Source: Ulva prolifera (taxonomy: Eukaryota > Chlorophyta > Ulvophyceae > Ulvales > Ulvaceae). From it: a DNA stretch of 64,000 bases. Under the pieces are notes generated by a model that worked only from the letters and a program-made list of their open reading frames with translations, was not told the DNA's origin and did not search any database. The DNA is taken from contig CM041196.1 of NCBI GenBank assembly GCA_023078555.1, positions 7,265,985-7,329,984 on the forward strand, in the 5' to 3' direction. Below are positions 27,395 to 39,724 of this stretch, in pieces. The translations under genes were made by a program, and so were the position numbers. How positions within the stretch are numbered: position 1 is the first letter of the stretch; each line of letters starts with the position of its first letter.

Positions 27395-30300
27395 ATGGCT
27401 GGCTGTGTCACGCAAGTCGACCTCGATGCCGCGCAAACAGTGCTAGACGGGCTGCAAACGGCCATCAGCGAAGCACGAGCGGCTCACGAGACTCAGCTAG
27501 CGGCCGCGGAGGCTGCGGAAGCGAAGGAGAAGGAGCGGCTGTGGAGTGAGGCCCACGAGGTGGGGGAGGAAGAGGATGAGGAGGGAGGCAAGACCAAGAA
27601 GCGCATGGTTGCCATGTACGCCCTCTACAACGGCCACGGCTTCTCGGTGCGCTCCCGCTACCTGGAATCGCCAGCGCTGCCGCAGCTGTGGCCCTCCGCG
27701 CGCCTCACACAGCAGCTCTGCACAGCGGACAGGCCCCGGTGCCAGGCGGACACACGGCCGGGGCACTCTCGGCCAAGCCGGTGGACGCACACCAGCCACA
27801 GGCCCGCTCAAGGAAGTGGGCGTGCACTGCTGGGTGTCTGGCGTCAACAACCTCCTGCCTACGGCGGCATGCATTCGTGGCATGCACACGTGCAGTGTTC
27901 CGCCGCAGGCGGTGGCACGCTAGAGCACGCCGTGTGCGTGGCCCTTCATCGCTGCCTCACTGAAGCATGGGATCTCAGTTGTGGGTCTGCGCGGCTGCTC
28001 TTTGGCCTGCTGCGCTCGGCAGTCTGCCCCCGCCGATGCATGCTCGCGGGCCCAGGGGCAGGCTGCCGCAGGGGCGCCGTGGCGGCGGCGCCAGGCCCAT
28101 GGCCGCACCTGCAGCGTGCATGCAGGGCATGCAACTCAACCCGAACGTGCGCACCATCGAGAGCGAGCTCGTGAAGGCCCTCATAGCCACACACGCGGCC
28201 GTGGATCGCCCGGCCGGCTCCACTGCGCGCGCACCGGCGGCCCCCCCGGAGGCCGGCGACTGCCTGCGCGCGGTGAAGTGGTCACGGGCGGCGCGCACGG
28301 ATAAGGGCGTGTCGGCGTGCGGCCAGGTCGTGAGTGCCTGGCTGTGGCTGGAGCCAAACCTTGCGGCCAAGCTCAACGCGGTGCTGCCGCCACAGATCCG
28401 AGTGCTTGGCTTCACGTGTGCCCTCCCCCCCCCCCTCGTCCACAGGGGCCCCCATCTGATGACGGCCGCCGTGCAGTTCACCTGGCGCCCTCGCTGGCAC
28501 AGCATGCTAAGATGAGCGCAGTCGTGGCCTCTGGGCTGCGAGGCCCTCCTGAATGCCTGCGCATGCATGCTCTGCTGCACTGCAGCCCTCTGCCTTGTAC
28601 CCCGGCGCCGCGCAGCCGGCCGCAAGCGCATTGTCCCAGCCCCGGCCCCTGCCCACCGCCCGCAGCCTCAACTGGCCGCCCCAATGCCCCGCATGCATGC
28701 CGTGCAGGCGTGTGAAGAAGAATTTCAACGCGCGCCACACCTGCGACAGCCGCCGCTACGAGTACTACCTCCCGCAGTGGGCCTTTGACCCTGACCTCTT
28801 CCCTGCGCGGCCCTCCTGGCGGCCCCCCGCCTGCCCCGCCGACGCCGCCGTCTTCCCCCCTGGCACCCCCGTCCCCGACGGCGGTGCGCACGCCCAGCCC
28901 CCTGTGTGTGGCTACAGGTGTACGCACATGCATATGTGTGGCTACAGGGGCGTCTGCGTGCAGAGGTGGCGCGGCTCGTGAAGAGCAGCAGCGGGCAGGA
29001 GCTCATGCTGCGGGAGGGGTACAGCCTGGGGGCGCCGCCGAGCGGCAGCCGCTTCGAGTTTGACGGCGACTGCGCCGCGCGCCTGAACGCCGTGCTGGAG
29101 CAGTTCCAGGGCGTGCACAACTTCCACAACTTCTCGCCGGCCGTGCTGCCCGAGCAGATGTCTGCGCAGAGGTGCGCGTCCATGCCCGTTGCTGACAATG
29201 CATGGGTAGAACAAAGTAAATCTGGATTTCATGAGCCGTATCCTGTAGAGGACATTGGTAGCTCCGAATGAACGGGGCCACACGTGGAAAGGGACGGGTA
29301 GTTGCTCTGCTCGCGCTTTCTGCCATTCTGCCCGCCGCGCCGCTTCTGTCCTTGTAAAGCACCCATCGGCACACCGGGATCATTGCCGGTGGTTGCCTCG
29401 CCGGTGCCGTACTGAGCGCGGGGTTGTGCGCAGGTACATCTACACGTGCGAGTGCGAGCCGATCACGAGCGGCGGCGAGCCCTGGGTGCGCATCCGCATC
29501 CACGGCCAGAGCTTCCTGCTCAACCAGATCCGCAAGATGGTCGGCCTCGCGCTCGCGGTGTACCGCGGCCACGCGCCCGCCGACGCCATCCACCTCGCCA
29601 CCGACCCGCAGCGCAACTTCGGCACGCCGATGGCCCCGGAACTCGGGCTGCTGCTGGCGGAGTGCTGCTTTGACGCGTACAACCGCAACACCGGGCCGGG
29701 CCACGGCGAGGTGTCGCTGGAGCAGTACAGTGACGCTGTCGAGACCTTCAAGCAGGTGCGTTGTGACCTCCTCTGCAGCCGTGCGGCGGCTCTCGTGCGT
29801 CCACCGCGGCCCGCCGCGGTCTCCCCGGCCACGTGCGGCAACCCTCTGACGGCCGCGCCCGCCGGGTTGTGCCCGCGCAGACGCCATTTCAGGGTGGCGC
29901 CCCATGCTGATGGGATGTTGTATATTCTGGCCTGGCCTGCGGGGGGGCGAGCTGCCGACAGCTGCGCTGCCAGGGCCGCATGCACGGCCATGCATTTGCT
30001 TTGTCGAAGCTGGTATATCCACATGCGGTCTGGCCATAACGAGCGCACGAGTCGTCCGCTACTGAGCCCCGCATGCATGCACTGTTTCCGCCGTGATCCA
30101 GTCCAGAAGTCCGCCATGCAAGCGGGCAGTGCCGGTGTGCGCGGCCGCATGCATGCCTACGTGTGAGGGAGATCAGAGCGGCGGCGGCGGGAGAGTGACG
30201 GCGGGGCGGTGGCGGTGCAGGGGCACATTCTGCCGATGATGCGGCGGCGCGACCGCGAGGAGGGCGTGAACTACCAGTTCGTGGAGATGCTGAGCAGCGA

Positions 30301-31160
30301 GGAGCGCCACTTTGCGGTCTGGCACAAGACGCGCCCCATCCGCAACGTCAAGCGGCCCCGCACCCTCGCCGAGAAGTGTGCCCCCCCTGGCCACTTTCAC
30401 GATTGCTTGCCCGGCCCTGCATTTGCATTGCGCCTTTCGGCTGGCCCCTGCGGTACAATGGGGACGCTGAGAGCTGATAGGTGAGGGGCCATGCACGAAC
30501 ACGCCGGCGCCGGCGCATGGCCCGAAGTCTGCCGCCCAACCCCGCCCCGTCAACGGCTCACATCCTCCCTTGGCATGAACCCCAGGTGCCACACCGGAAG
30601 GAAATGCTTTGTGGTTGTAGCTGTACGCCCGCAATGCGGCGCTGCAGCCGAAATCCCACAGGTGTGCTGTGCATGTCGTGCACGGTGCGGGATGGAGCTG
30701 TGGCAACGCCGGCATGCATGCGTGCAGGGCAGAGAAGGAGGAACGGGAACGCAAGCGGGCGGCGCGTAAGGACGAGCTGCTGGCTTCGGGCATCGCGCGG
30801 CCGCAGATCGCGGAGATCCTGTTTGCGGAGTTCCCGAAGGTGCCGTTCGGCGAGGAGGCGGCGGCGGCCGCGGCGGCGGCCGCGAAGCTCGAGCCGCGGC
30901 CGGACGCGGCGGCTGCGGACGGCGGCGCCGGTGCGGCGGCCGCGGCGGAGGCCGGTGGCGTGGGAGAGGCTGCGGGTGCTGCGGGAGGGGGCGGTGCGGC
31001 GCCGGGGGCGGAGGGGGCTGGCGCGGGTAGCGGCGGGGCAGGACCGGCGGCTGGGGGGGCTCCAGAAGCGGCCGGCACCGAGGGGGGGGGCTCCGGGACG
31101 GGGGTGGGCGATGCGGCGCCGAACGATGCAGAGGGTGGCGATGGTGGGAAAAGTGCGTAG
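27395..31160 (+). CDS. PUS1: tRNA pseudouridine synthase, PUS1/TruA family
   Basis: Converts uridine to pseudouridine in tRNA (and in some PUS1 proteins other RNAs). Seven exons join in phase to 611 residues: 27395-27646, 28126-28415, 28708-28883, 28964-29171, 29434-29755, 30221-30375 and 30728-31160. Features in order: a coiled N-terminus (AAEAAEAKEKERLW), the first strand KKRMVAMYALYNGHGF, the catalytic motif SRAARTDKGVSACGQVV with the invariant Asp, KNFNARHTCDSRRYEYYLP, GVHNFHNFSP, RIRIHGQSFLLNQIRKMVGL and NYQFVEMLSSEERHFAVWHK. These match eukaryotic PUS1 in order and spacing. The last exon adds a charged helix (EKEERERKRAARKDELLASG) and about 100 residues of Ala/Gly-rich low complexity, absent from most relatives and perhaps disordered. 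Nuclear or organellar location cannot be told. Confidence 0.92.
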
Positions 31161-32107
31161 ACGCATGGAGCAGGAGCAGCGGAGCTCTGTGCTCTGGCAC
31201 TCCTGCGATAGGACATCTGCCACCATGCTTAACCACTGACTCACTCGTGCTTAGCGCATCTCTAAGAACTTGGTTGCCACAGCTCCATCTTGTACCACAC
31301 ACAAGTGCTGTTGGAGTAGCCAACGCTTGCTGGATGTATGTCGCGATGCACAATCAAATCGGTGATATTCGAATGGTTCTGCGCTCTGCAATCGGCGGAG
31401 CATGTGTTTCTTGCAGCCTTGTGGCTGATTATGAATGTGCTAGCTACCTCAGATTGCATCTGCTTCATCTTCGCAGCCTGCGTGATCATGCCACGAAGGA
31501 ATGTGAATATGGAGGAAGCACAACACTAAGCTAAATTTTGCTGCTGGCAGTAGTGCATGCACAGCGGCCAGTGTCACAACTTCATTGTGTCGCTGATTCA
31601 CGCTGGGGCAGCTATAGCGCATCAATCGGCAGTGCCTTCGGCGTTGGAATCGGCAACGACAAATCAGTCTACAGGGCCGAACAGCTTCTACAGGAGTCTA
31701 TGAAATCCTGATGATGTGACTCCGACTCCGACTCCGCTTTGGTGCCCCTGGTGAGTTCGTATAGTTCGATCGAGTTTGTTCGAACGACGGGCCTCATGGC
31801 GTCCTCATCTGGCGCTTACCTGGAAACGCACGTGTCGCCACGGCATTGCACAACGGCAGAGGGCACACGTACACGGCAATCCTGCTATTGTAGATGCACG
31901 GTATCCCTAGTGGCACTTTCAAACTATACGATTCTACTGCTGGTGATGTTCGTGTGTGCCTTTGCCGCTCGAGTCAGCCTAAATAAAAGGGAGAGCGAGA
32001 TTGCACTGAGAAATCAGGGCGCGGCTTCAGGACGCGTCGTAAATCCAAGTTGACTCGGAAAAGCATCGCCGGTGCTGGATTTTGCTTTTCTGTGGTCAGG
32101 AGTAGTC
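31161..32107. other. Intergenic region PUS1-like to LCAT-like
   Basis: About 950 bp, notably AT-richer than both neighbours, with a short CTCCGA tandem near 31721. No recognisable coding sequence. It should contain the LCAT-like promoter. Confidence 0.45.
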
Positions 32108-35100
32108 ATGATCCTACAACTGCTGCTCAACCTGTCGTTCCTGTGTTCGGCACTTGCAGTGTCCTGCCACGAGCCAAAGTACCCCGTCGTCATCATTCCC
32201 GGTGCGAAACTGCTCACCTTTTTCCCTCAGTGTGACTCTGCTCTGTAAGTGTGTTGCTACATGTACCTGCTGTGTGGCCTGCGAGCGACCAGGCTCGGTG
32301 TCGTGACTCGTCACACACGCGAGAATGCAGGTATCGCCGCGTCCGTTCTAGACGCCAAGATCCATCGAAGGGATGCAGCAGAATGGTACTGCACCAAGCA
32401 CTCCGACTGGCGCATAGTATTTCTGTCCTTTCGCGAGGCGCTCAGCCCGACCTGCCTCTGCGACGAACTCCTGGTCCACACGATCGCTGGAGAACATTCC
32501 AACACGTAAGCGCCCTACCTACAATGTCCACTGCCTTTCATGCAGCCGCTGTACTAGCCTGGTGTCACAGTGGTCGCACGTCTCGCGCTGCAACCTGGAC
32601 CGTTCGTACACATGACCAGCTGTGTTCGAGGTTACTTGCACGAGTAGCGTCCGGGGCATGGCTCAAATCTGAGAGGCAGTCTCACGCTCGCATGGATGCG
32701 GTACAGACCAGCATAAGACGGTTCGATGCAACAGTGTGCCGGCACTTGACCGTGTGATAGATGTACGGATCATGCATAGACACCATGCATGCAGGTACTC
32801 CAACCAGCAGGGCGTGAACATCCGGCCACATGACTTTGGAGGCCTCGCGGGGATCGCGGCGCTCGACCCCTCCTCCGAGAAGCTCACCGCCACCTACCGG
32901 CCGCTCATAACGGCGCTCGAATCGGTCGGCTACCGCGAGCGGGAGACGCTGTGGGGGGCACCGTATGACTGGCGCCTGGCAGGGGACGGCCTCGCGGCCA
33001 CAGGCGCCGACGGCGACATACAGTCGCTGATCGAGATGGCTGTGCGCTCCGCCGGGGGCCAGCCCGCCGTCATCATCGCGCACTCCATGGTGCGCCCCTG
33101 ACACACTCGGCATATGTCGTTCCGTTAACTCGGAGTTGTCAATGTCCAATAGGATACGGCGCAGTGAATTAGGATTTACTTTACTGACCTGTCAGCACTC
33201 CTTGCCCAGCCTGGGAGTGCTGCCAGGACCGGTGACCCGCAGCACTCACACAGCGACCGCCGGCCCCCATCGGTTCTCGTGCAGTACCCCTGTAGCCACA
33301 GCTACACTTGATCACGTGGCTCACATGGCTCACATGCGTGTGCGCGTGGGGTGCAGGGCAACCTCGTGCTGACGTACTTCATGCGGCGGTGGGGCGCTGA
33401 CTGGGTGCAGCGCCACATCCACCACGTCGTCGCGGCCAGCGCGCCCTTCGGCGGCGCCGTCGGCTCCGTGAAGGCGCCCGTCTCCGGGGACAACCTCAGC
33501 CTGCACTTCCCGCACAACCTGCTGCACGCGCTGCAGGGCGTCGCGCCCTCCGGCGTCTGGCTCTTCCCCTCCCCCGAGCTCTGGCCGGAGGACGAGGTCA
33601 TCGTGCGCACGAACAAGAAGCACTACAGTGCCCACGACCTCGAGCGCCTGCTCATGGTGCGCCGCAGCTCACCACGCGTTCACGCCTGCCGCAGGCTTCG
33701 GCGCGATCCCGTGTGTGAAGCAGCGCTAGCAGGCATGCATGCATGATCGCCATGCATGTTGTTGAGGGGGCGCTGCGGTGCAGGACGTCGGCCTGGGGGA
33801 GCTGTCGGGGGGGTTCCCGAACATCCGCGCGCTGCACGCGGGCATGCTGGAGTCCGGCACGGTGCCGGTGCCGCTGACGTGCGCCTTCGGCACAGGTACG
33901 CCGCCCCCGCCGCCCCGGCGCGCCTGCCGCGTCTGTGCTTGTTTTGCGATAACTCTGGCTGCCTTGCCTCCACAACCCCTCCCCCCTCGCAGGTCCAGGC
34001 GCCGCGGCGGCCGCGCACAGCGCGGCGTCTGCCGAGTTGATAGACCCGCACCGGCGCCGTGTTGACCCGATACGCGGTGCCCAGAGCTCATCGGCACAGT
34101 GACCGCATGCGACAGCCATGCTGCGCGCGCGGGTGTACACCATGCATGCCTCTCCGTGCTTGCAGTGGCTTGCATCGCTCCACACCCTGCACAACACATC
34201 GCGTCTGCTCTGGTAACGCCGCGACTGCGTGTCGCCATCTTTGCCGGTGCCGTACAGCCTCCCACCGCCTCGGAACTGCATACGTGCTGCCAGCCTTTTG
34301 CACGCAGGCGCATGCATCGCGCGATGGCATCCGCAACACCCACTCACAGCCGCAGTGTGCAGGGTTAGACACGGACTCAGGCTACGTGTACCCTGTGGAC
34401 AACCTCGACGCCGTGTCGGCGCCGGAGCCGACGGCGGTGTCCACCAAAGACGGCGACGGCACGGTCAACCTCCGCTCCCTCAGGGTGCGTCCTGCCCCCT
34501 GCCCCCTGCCCCCTGCCCCTCCCTGATTGCGAACACACGCCGCGCAATCGGCCGCAGGGTTCTGCCGGCTGTGGTCGCCAGCGTCTTGCTTGGGGCATTC
34601 AGCCTGCTCTGGTTCAGGTTTGTACCCGAGACTGCGACCCTGCTGTGGTGTTCTGCCGTGCCATGGAGGTGGCCACTGGTGGTGTTGTCAGCATGCACAA
34701 CCACCGAGCCCATCGATCGCGCACTGTGCGCATGTCTGTGATCCGCACCGAAGACTGCAACCGACACCACCAGCCTGGCCGGGCCACAGTTGTGTTGAAG
34801 CGCGAGGCGCGCACGCATGCAGCGACATACGCGCCAGCCCTCACGTCGGGGCGTTCTGATCATCGATGGCGTGGGTTGTCACACAGGTGTGCTCCGGCAT
34901 CGGGCTGGGCGAGGACAGCACCACGACGGTGGAGGTGGAGGGCGCTGCCCACCTCGACGTCCTCACCACGAAGCCCTTCTTCCGCGCGCTAGCCAAGATC
35001 CTCGAGCTGTGCTTCATTCCCGCGGAGGCGGCGGCGGGGCTGCGCGGCGGCGGCGGACTACGAGTGGCCGACGCGGGCGCGCGGCGGGAGGCCGACGGGA

Positions 35101-35315
35101 GGCTGGCGGGATCGGGCGCGAATGACGACGAGGGGGGTGGGGTGGTCGGGCGCATGCATGAGGCGGCGGCGGGGGTGCTGGAGGCCGGGTGTGCGGAGCG
35201 GAGGCGGCTCGAGGGGGTGCGGGGCTCGGCCGGGGAGCTGGAGTGGTGGGAGGAGGCGGCGCTGCACTGGCACCGGCAATGGCACGACTGCAGCGGGGTG
35301 GACGAGGGCTCGTAG
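32108..35315 (+). CDS. LCAT-like acyltransferase / phospholipase (alpha/beta hydrolase)
   Basis: Lecithin:cholesterol acyltransferase family enzyme that moves or releases acyl chains from phospholipid. Seven exons join in phase to 508 residues: 32108-32201, 32331-32505, 32795-33089, 33357-33656, 33784-33895, 34363-34484 and 34887-35315. The start (MILQLLLNLSFLCSALAVSC) is a good signal peptide, so the protein should enter the secretory path or vacuole. Motifs: YPVVIIPGIAASVLDAKIHR, EWYCTKHSDW, GVNIRPHDFGGLAGIAALD, WGAPYDWRLA, the nucleophile elbow AHSMG (Ser) made across the intron after 33089, STKDGDGTVNLRSLR (catalytic Asp region) and EGAAHLDVLTTKPFF (His). The usual G-H-S-x-G is A-H-S-M-G here. 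The tail is a variable region rich in Gly and Glu. Substrate and LCAT/PLA subtype are unresolved. Confidence 0.88.
34491..34524. repeat. CTGCCCC heptamer tandem at intron start
   Basis: Immediately behind the donor GTGCGT of the sixth LCAT-like exon, CTGCCCC is repeated about four times before the tract decays. Confidence 0.85.
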
Positions 35316-36133
35316 CAGCCGGGAGGTGCTGCGGGGTGGAGATGCGGTGGCGATCTGGCTCCTTGCACCAACAAAATGTGCTGTGAGCGCTGCTCGGTGA
35401 CGTCTGTGCTCGTGTTTTTGTGGATACGCGTCCGTCGATGCCAGTGGCGGTGACACTCATGCTGTCAGGGATGTTCCGGGCAGACGGGTGCGCAATAGCG
35501 GGTCGTGAACGATGGCCGTGCGCCACGGAGAGTGCGGTGCCCAGATGAGATATCCAGCAGAGTGTGTTCGTTACAGGCCGTGAATTGTGAGAGAAGAGCT
35601 GCGAGGTTGCGGTGAGCGTTGAACGAGGTGTAATTTCGGCACTCTTACGTTCATCTGTATGTCATGTCAAACCTGGGCGGTCTCTGTGGCGCAGCTGCGT
35701 CTCGTTCTGCCCGGCGTTGGTGTCGCTCCAGTCATGCATGCACCAGGCTGCACAAGCGATGGCACCTGCGCGGGAAATGCCTGAAGCGTATGAGAGTGCG
35801 AGGCAGTAGAGAGATTTGTCAAAACATCTGGCTTTTGATGACTTGATCTCTTGCTGCGGCTTTCGGCGAGAAGCACTGTGTCCTGTGCAAGCACATCTGC
35901 ACGCCAAGTAGCGACCAGATAGACTTGCCGCGGTGTACGTGCAACAACAACTACACGCTAGCATTGTTGCGACTCTTTGTAGCTGCTCGGTGGCATGCTG
36001 TTGATGTGAAGGTCTCCGATGGCGAACCAAATGCGGGCGCGTTTCGCAGGCGCGAGGTACGGCACTGCGCGTTGCAGCAGCATACACACAAGCACGGTTA
36101 AAGAGGCTCGTTGTATACGTAGGCCGTGCTGTC
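35316..36133. other. Intergenic region LCAT-like to asparaginase
   Basis: About 820 bp without a recognisable gene. TGTAA at about 35629 lies 310 nt past the LCAT-like stop. The asparaginase promoter should be here. Confidence 0.4.
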
Positions 36134-38890
36134 TTGCCTATCTGCCAGCGCCAGCGCGCAATGCCTGCGGCATCACGTCAGGAAGTGAGTACAGCTGGCG
36201 AGTGTTTCGCCGATGCAGTGACCGCCTGGTGGCGCCAGAGCGCGCCTGAGAGCGCCGAAACAGCCGAAATTACGTATTCTAGCTGCAGAGAAAACAGCAG
36301 GCGCCCTCATGCGGTGTGGCCGGGGAAGCACGCGCGCGAAGCGGCCAGGTCGCACGTGCGGGTGCATGCCGCCGAGCTGAATCCGCAAGCCTGCAGCCCG
36401 AGCGATACAGCCCGCGCCAAGACTCCGTCAGTCAGCGCCTTCGAGGTCCTGCGAGATGCTCCGACTGCCCCAGAGATCGCGCCGGCGAAGGAGACGAACG
36501 GCGCGGGCAATGGTAGTGCCTCCGCGGCAGAGGCGCCAGTCAAGTCGATGAAACGAGGCAAGCGCAAGAGCGCCGAGGCGAGCGTGGACAGCATCGACGT
36601 CGAGCCGTCGCACAGCCCGCTGCTGATGGTCACCAAGCCGCTGCCCCGCGTGCTCATCCTGCACACGGGGGGCACCCTCGGCATGGACCCCACGATGTCG
36701 TATGAGGCGCAGGAGACAGGGGTCACCCTGAAGCCCGGCACCGGGGGTGTCTACGCTGGTGCGCCCTCCGCCCTCCGGCCGCAGGCTGCTGCGGCGTGCA
36801 TGCTCTCGCTTCCCTCGCGTGTTGCCTTTGTCTGTGGGGACCGGGGCACGCGCTGTGCTGCGCTGCGTGCTGTGTTCGGGAACCCCCCGGGGCACACGCT
36901 GTGCTGCGCGGGCTGCGCTCGGTGATTCGCGCGACCACCTCCGTATCCCATAAGCACCCTTACACGGGCTGCCACGGCTCCAGATGCTTCCGGCTCCAGA
37001 TGCTCCGGTCGAGTCTGCTTTGCAGCGCAGTGGCGCGGGCCCGCGCGGCGAACTCCAAACCACACACACGCGCGCCACGTCCGCATGCATGCGTGCAGGG
37101 CAGGCGGGCACGTCGGGCCTGCGCCCCGGCACGCTGCTGAACAACGTCCTCAACATGGTGCCCGACCTCGCGGCCTTCGCGAACCTCGACCTGAAGGTCG
37201 TGTACAACAAGGACTCCTCGAACGTGGGGCCCCCGGAATGGAAGAAGCTCGCCGCGGTGCTGCACCGGCACCGTAAGGTGTATGACGGCTTCCTCATCAT
37301 CCACGGCACGGACACCATGGCGTACACCGCCTCCGCCCTCAGCCTCATGCTCGTGCGCCCCCCCTCCCCCCTGCCGCCACGCCTGATCGTGTTCCGAGCT
37401 TAGTTTACATTCTGCGATCTGCAGCGGGGGCAGGGGCCCGTGGCCTCCCCCGGCACTTGGCCGCCCGGTGGTGGAGGGTCGCAGCAGGCACAGCACGCAG
37501 CATGAGCGCATACCGCCTGCGCCACGGGCCTCCTGGCCCGAGGCGCGGGCCTCAGTTTCGTATTCCCGAGGAGGCCCTGACGAACACAGCTGACAAGCCG
37601 TCCGGTGGCTGTACGCCGTGCCGTGTGGCATGATTCGTGGCATGCCGTCCGCGGCAGGACGCACGCTGGTGCCCTGAGGGTGCGTGGGTGCGTGTGTGCA
37701 GACGGGCTTCCGGAAGCCGATCATCGTGACGGGCTCGCAGCTGCCGCTCGCGATGCCGCGCTCCGACGCGCGCCAGAACCTCATCGACTCCCTCACCTGC
37801 CTCACCGCCTTCTTCAACCCCCCCCACGTCCAGCTGCAGGTGCGCCCCTGCACCCCCGATACACCCCCTGTAGCCACAGTCCTCGCCCCCTCACCAGTGA
37901 GGCCCGGCGCGTCCCCCTGCGGTGCCGTATCAGCTTCCGGCGGCCCGAGCTCTGTCGCTGCTGCTGGGCATCTCTGCATTGTACATGACCACCTGCATCA
38001 TACATCCACACGTGCCGCTCACCGCGAGCCACGGGGGTGCAGGAGGTCGCCGTGTGCTTCGGCGGCCGCCTCATGCGCGGCAACCGCTGCCAGAAGACGC
38101 ACTCCTCCTTCTACCAGGCGTTCGACTCTCTGTCGTACCCGTACCTCGCGAACCTCGGCGTCGACGTCGACTGGAAGAAGTCCGCGCTGCTCGAGGTCAA
38201 GGGCGTCTACCGGCCCCGCTTCGAGGTGCCCCCCCCCCCGCCCATGCAGTGAAGACATATTGGGTTCTCGTTTACCACGGCTGCTTGCAGTCGCCACCCG
38301 CCACGTACTCACTGTGGTGAGGTGTGAGGCCGGCGTGATGTCGCTGTTTGCCGCATGGGGCACAAGTGCCGTATGCATGCACTGGGGAGCCGCTGCAGGG
38401 CTGTTGCATGCAAGGCGACGCACACGCGCATGCTTGGAGCTGGTTGTGGGCATGCTCCTGTGCTGCACGCCGCGTCGCCGCTGTTCTTGCAACAACCCCA
38501 CACGCATGCGTGCAGCTGGACCCGCGGGTGATGCGGCTGCCGATCGTGCCGGGCGCGGACCCGCGGGTGCTGTACGGCGACCTCGCGACGCGCGGCGTGA
38601 AGGGCGTCGTGCTCGAGACGTTCGGCGTCGGCAACATGCCGGACACCGAGAAGGCGGGGTGGCTGCCGTGGCTGCGCAAGCAGACGAAGGCCGGCCTCAG
38701 CGTGTACCTCGCGTCGCAGTGTCTACAGGGCCCGCTGCAGCCGGAGCTGTACCGCGCGGGGGAGGCCGCGATGAAGATGGGCGTGGAGGCGGGGCCGCAG
38801 ATGACGCCGGAGTGCGCGGTGATCAAGATGATGCAGTGCCTGAAGTACCGGGACATCCCGCTCGGCGTGCCGATCGCCGGGGAGATGTAG
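36134..38890 (+). CDS. Type I L-asparaginase with long N-terminal extension
   Basis: Hydrolyses L-asparagine to aspartate and ammonia. Exons: ~36134-36758, 37099-37352, 37702-37839, 38043-38225 and 38516-38890, giving up to 524 residues. The catalytic domain begins near residue 170: RVLILHTGGTLGMDP (first nucleophile Thr), LLNNVLNMVPDLAAFANLD, FLIIHGTDTMAYTASALSLM (the GTDT motif), KPIIVTGSQLPLAMPRSDAR, VAVCFGGRLMRGNRCQKTHS, VKGVVLETFGVGNMP, LASQCLQGPLQPELY and AGPQMTPECAVIKMM. This is the AnsA / cytosolic type I family, as in the asparaginase half of animal ASPG, not the plant Ntn-type asparaginase. The first ~165 residues are low complexity (GAGNGSASAAEAPVK, RGKRKSAEAS) and may be a targeting or disordered region. 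The start (36134 or 36161) is a guess. Confidence 0.9.
36846..36922. repeat. Short tandem duplication in an asparaginase intron
   Basis: CGGGGCACGCGCTGTGCTGC is followed about 47 bp on by CGGGGCACACGCTGTGCTGC, with related flanks (GCTGCGTGCTG / GGGCTGCGCTC), so the unit appears duplicated head to tail within the first intron. Confidence 0.75.
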
Positions 38891-39724
38891 CTGCCTCGAG
38901 GTGGATGGAGCTGCCCGGTGTGGACCCGGCCCGGCGAGAAGCAGCAGCTGGTTTGTTGGCATCAGCGTTCGCAGTGGCCGCCGGGTGAAGGCATGCATGG
39001 CTGCAGGCGTGATAGTGCGCCGACCCGGCTCGGCAGGGCCGGTTCTAGAGCAATTTGGTATTGGTGCGCAGTGTTAGACCAGGTGCACAAGCGCTGCATA
39101 TGCGTGCCTCTCTGCAGTAACACCGAGCCACGTGTCCCACGTCCTGTTTGGGTAGTATGTGTTGCTAAGCATTGACTCCGCGACCTGATAGCGAGTGTAA
39201 CAGGGAGGGAGTTGCGGCCTGCTCTGATCAGATGGCCATGCCTGTGGGTGGTTCTTGGGAAGGAATGAGTGATGTTCTGTCGTGCCCTGCTGCGAGTATG
39301 CTGTGTTGAGTTGCAGCCGCCGGACTGCTGCTGTACGTGCATGACGCTGCCAGTCGTGCAAGGTGTTGCCGTGCAGTGCAGGCAGCGACTCGGTGTCTGA
39401 GTTGCCATGCTTGCTGGGAGTGTCACCGGGGACACTGTACGCAACACAGTCAGCACAGGACATCAATCGTTTTGCATGTCGAACGGTTTGCTCTGACATG
39501 GGTCCGCGTCCAGGAAGCAGTCACCTTCTGTTGCCTCACAATGCCTTAACGCAAAGGTCAGACACCGGAACGGCCGCCAGTGCCTGGTTTGGAAGCGCCC
39601 GCGCCTAGCAGCTGTCTCCGAGCAACACAAAGCTGCAGCCCAGGGTCGATTGGGCGTTTACAGAGCTACATTGAGTGAGATTGCAGCCGTGCTGCGTACA
39701 CAGATGGCGGCATGGCGGCCCGCG
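38891..39724. other. Convergent intergenic region asparaginase / FAP91
   Basis: About 830 bp holding both 3' ends. TTACA at 39658-39662 reads TGTAA on the minus strand, 63 nt past the FAP91 stop. No gene seen. Confidence 0.5.
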
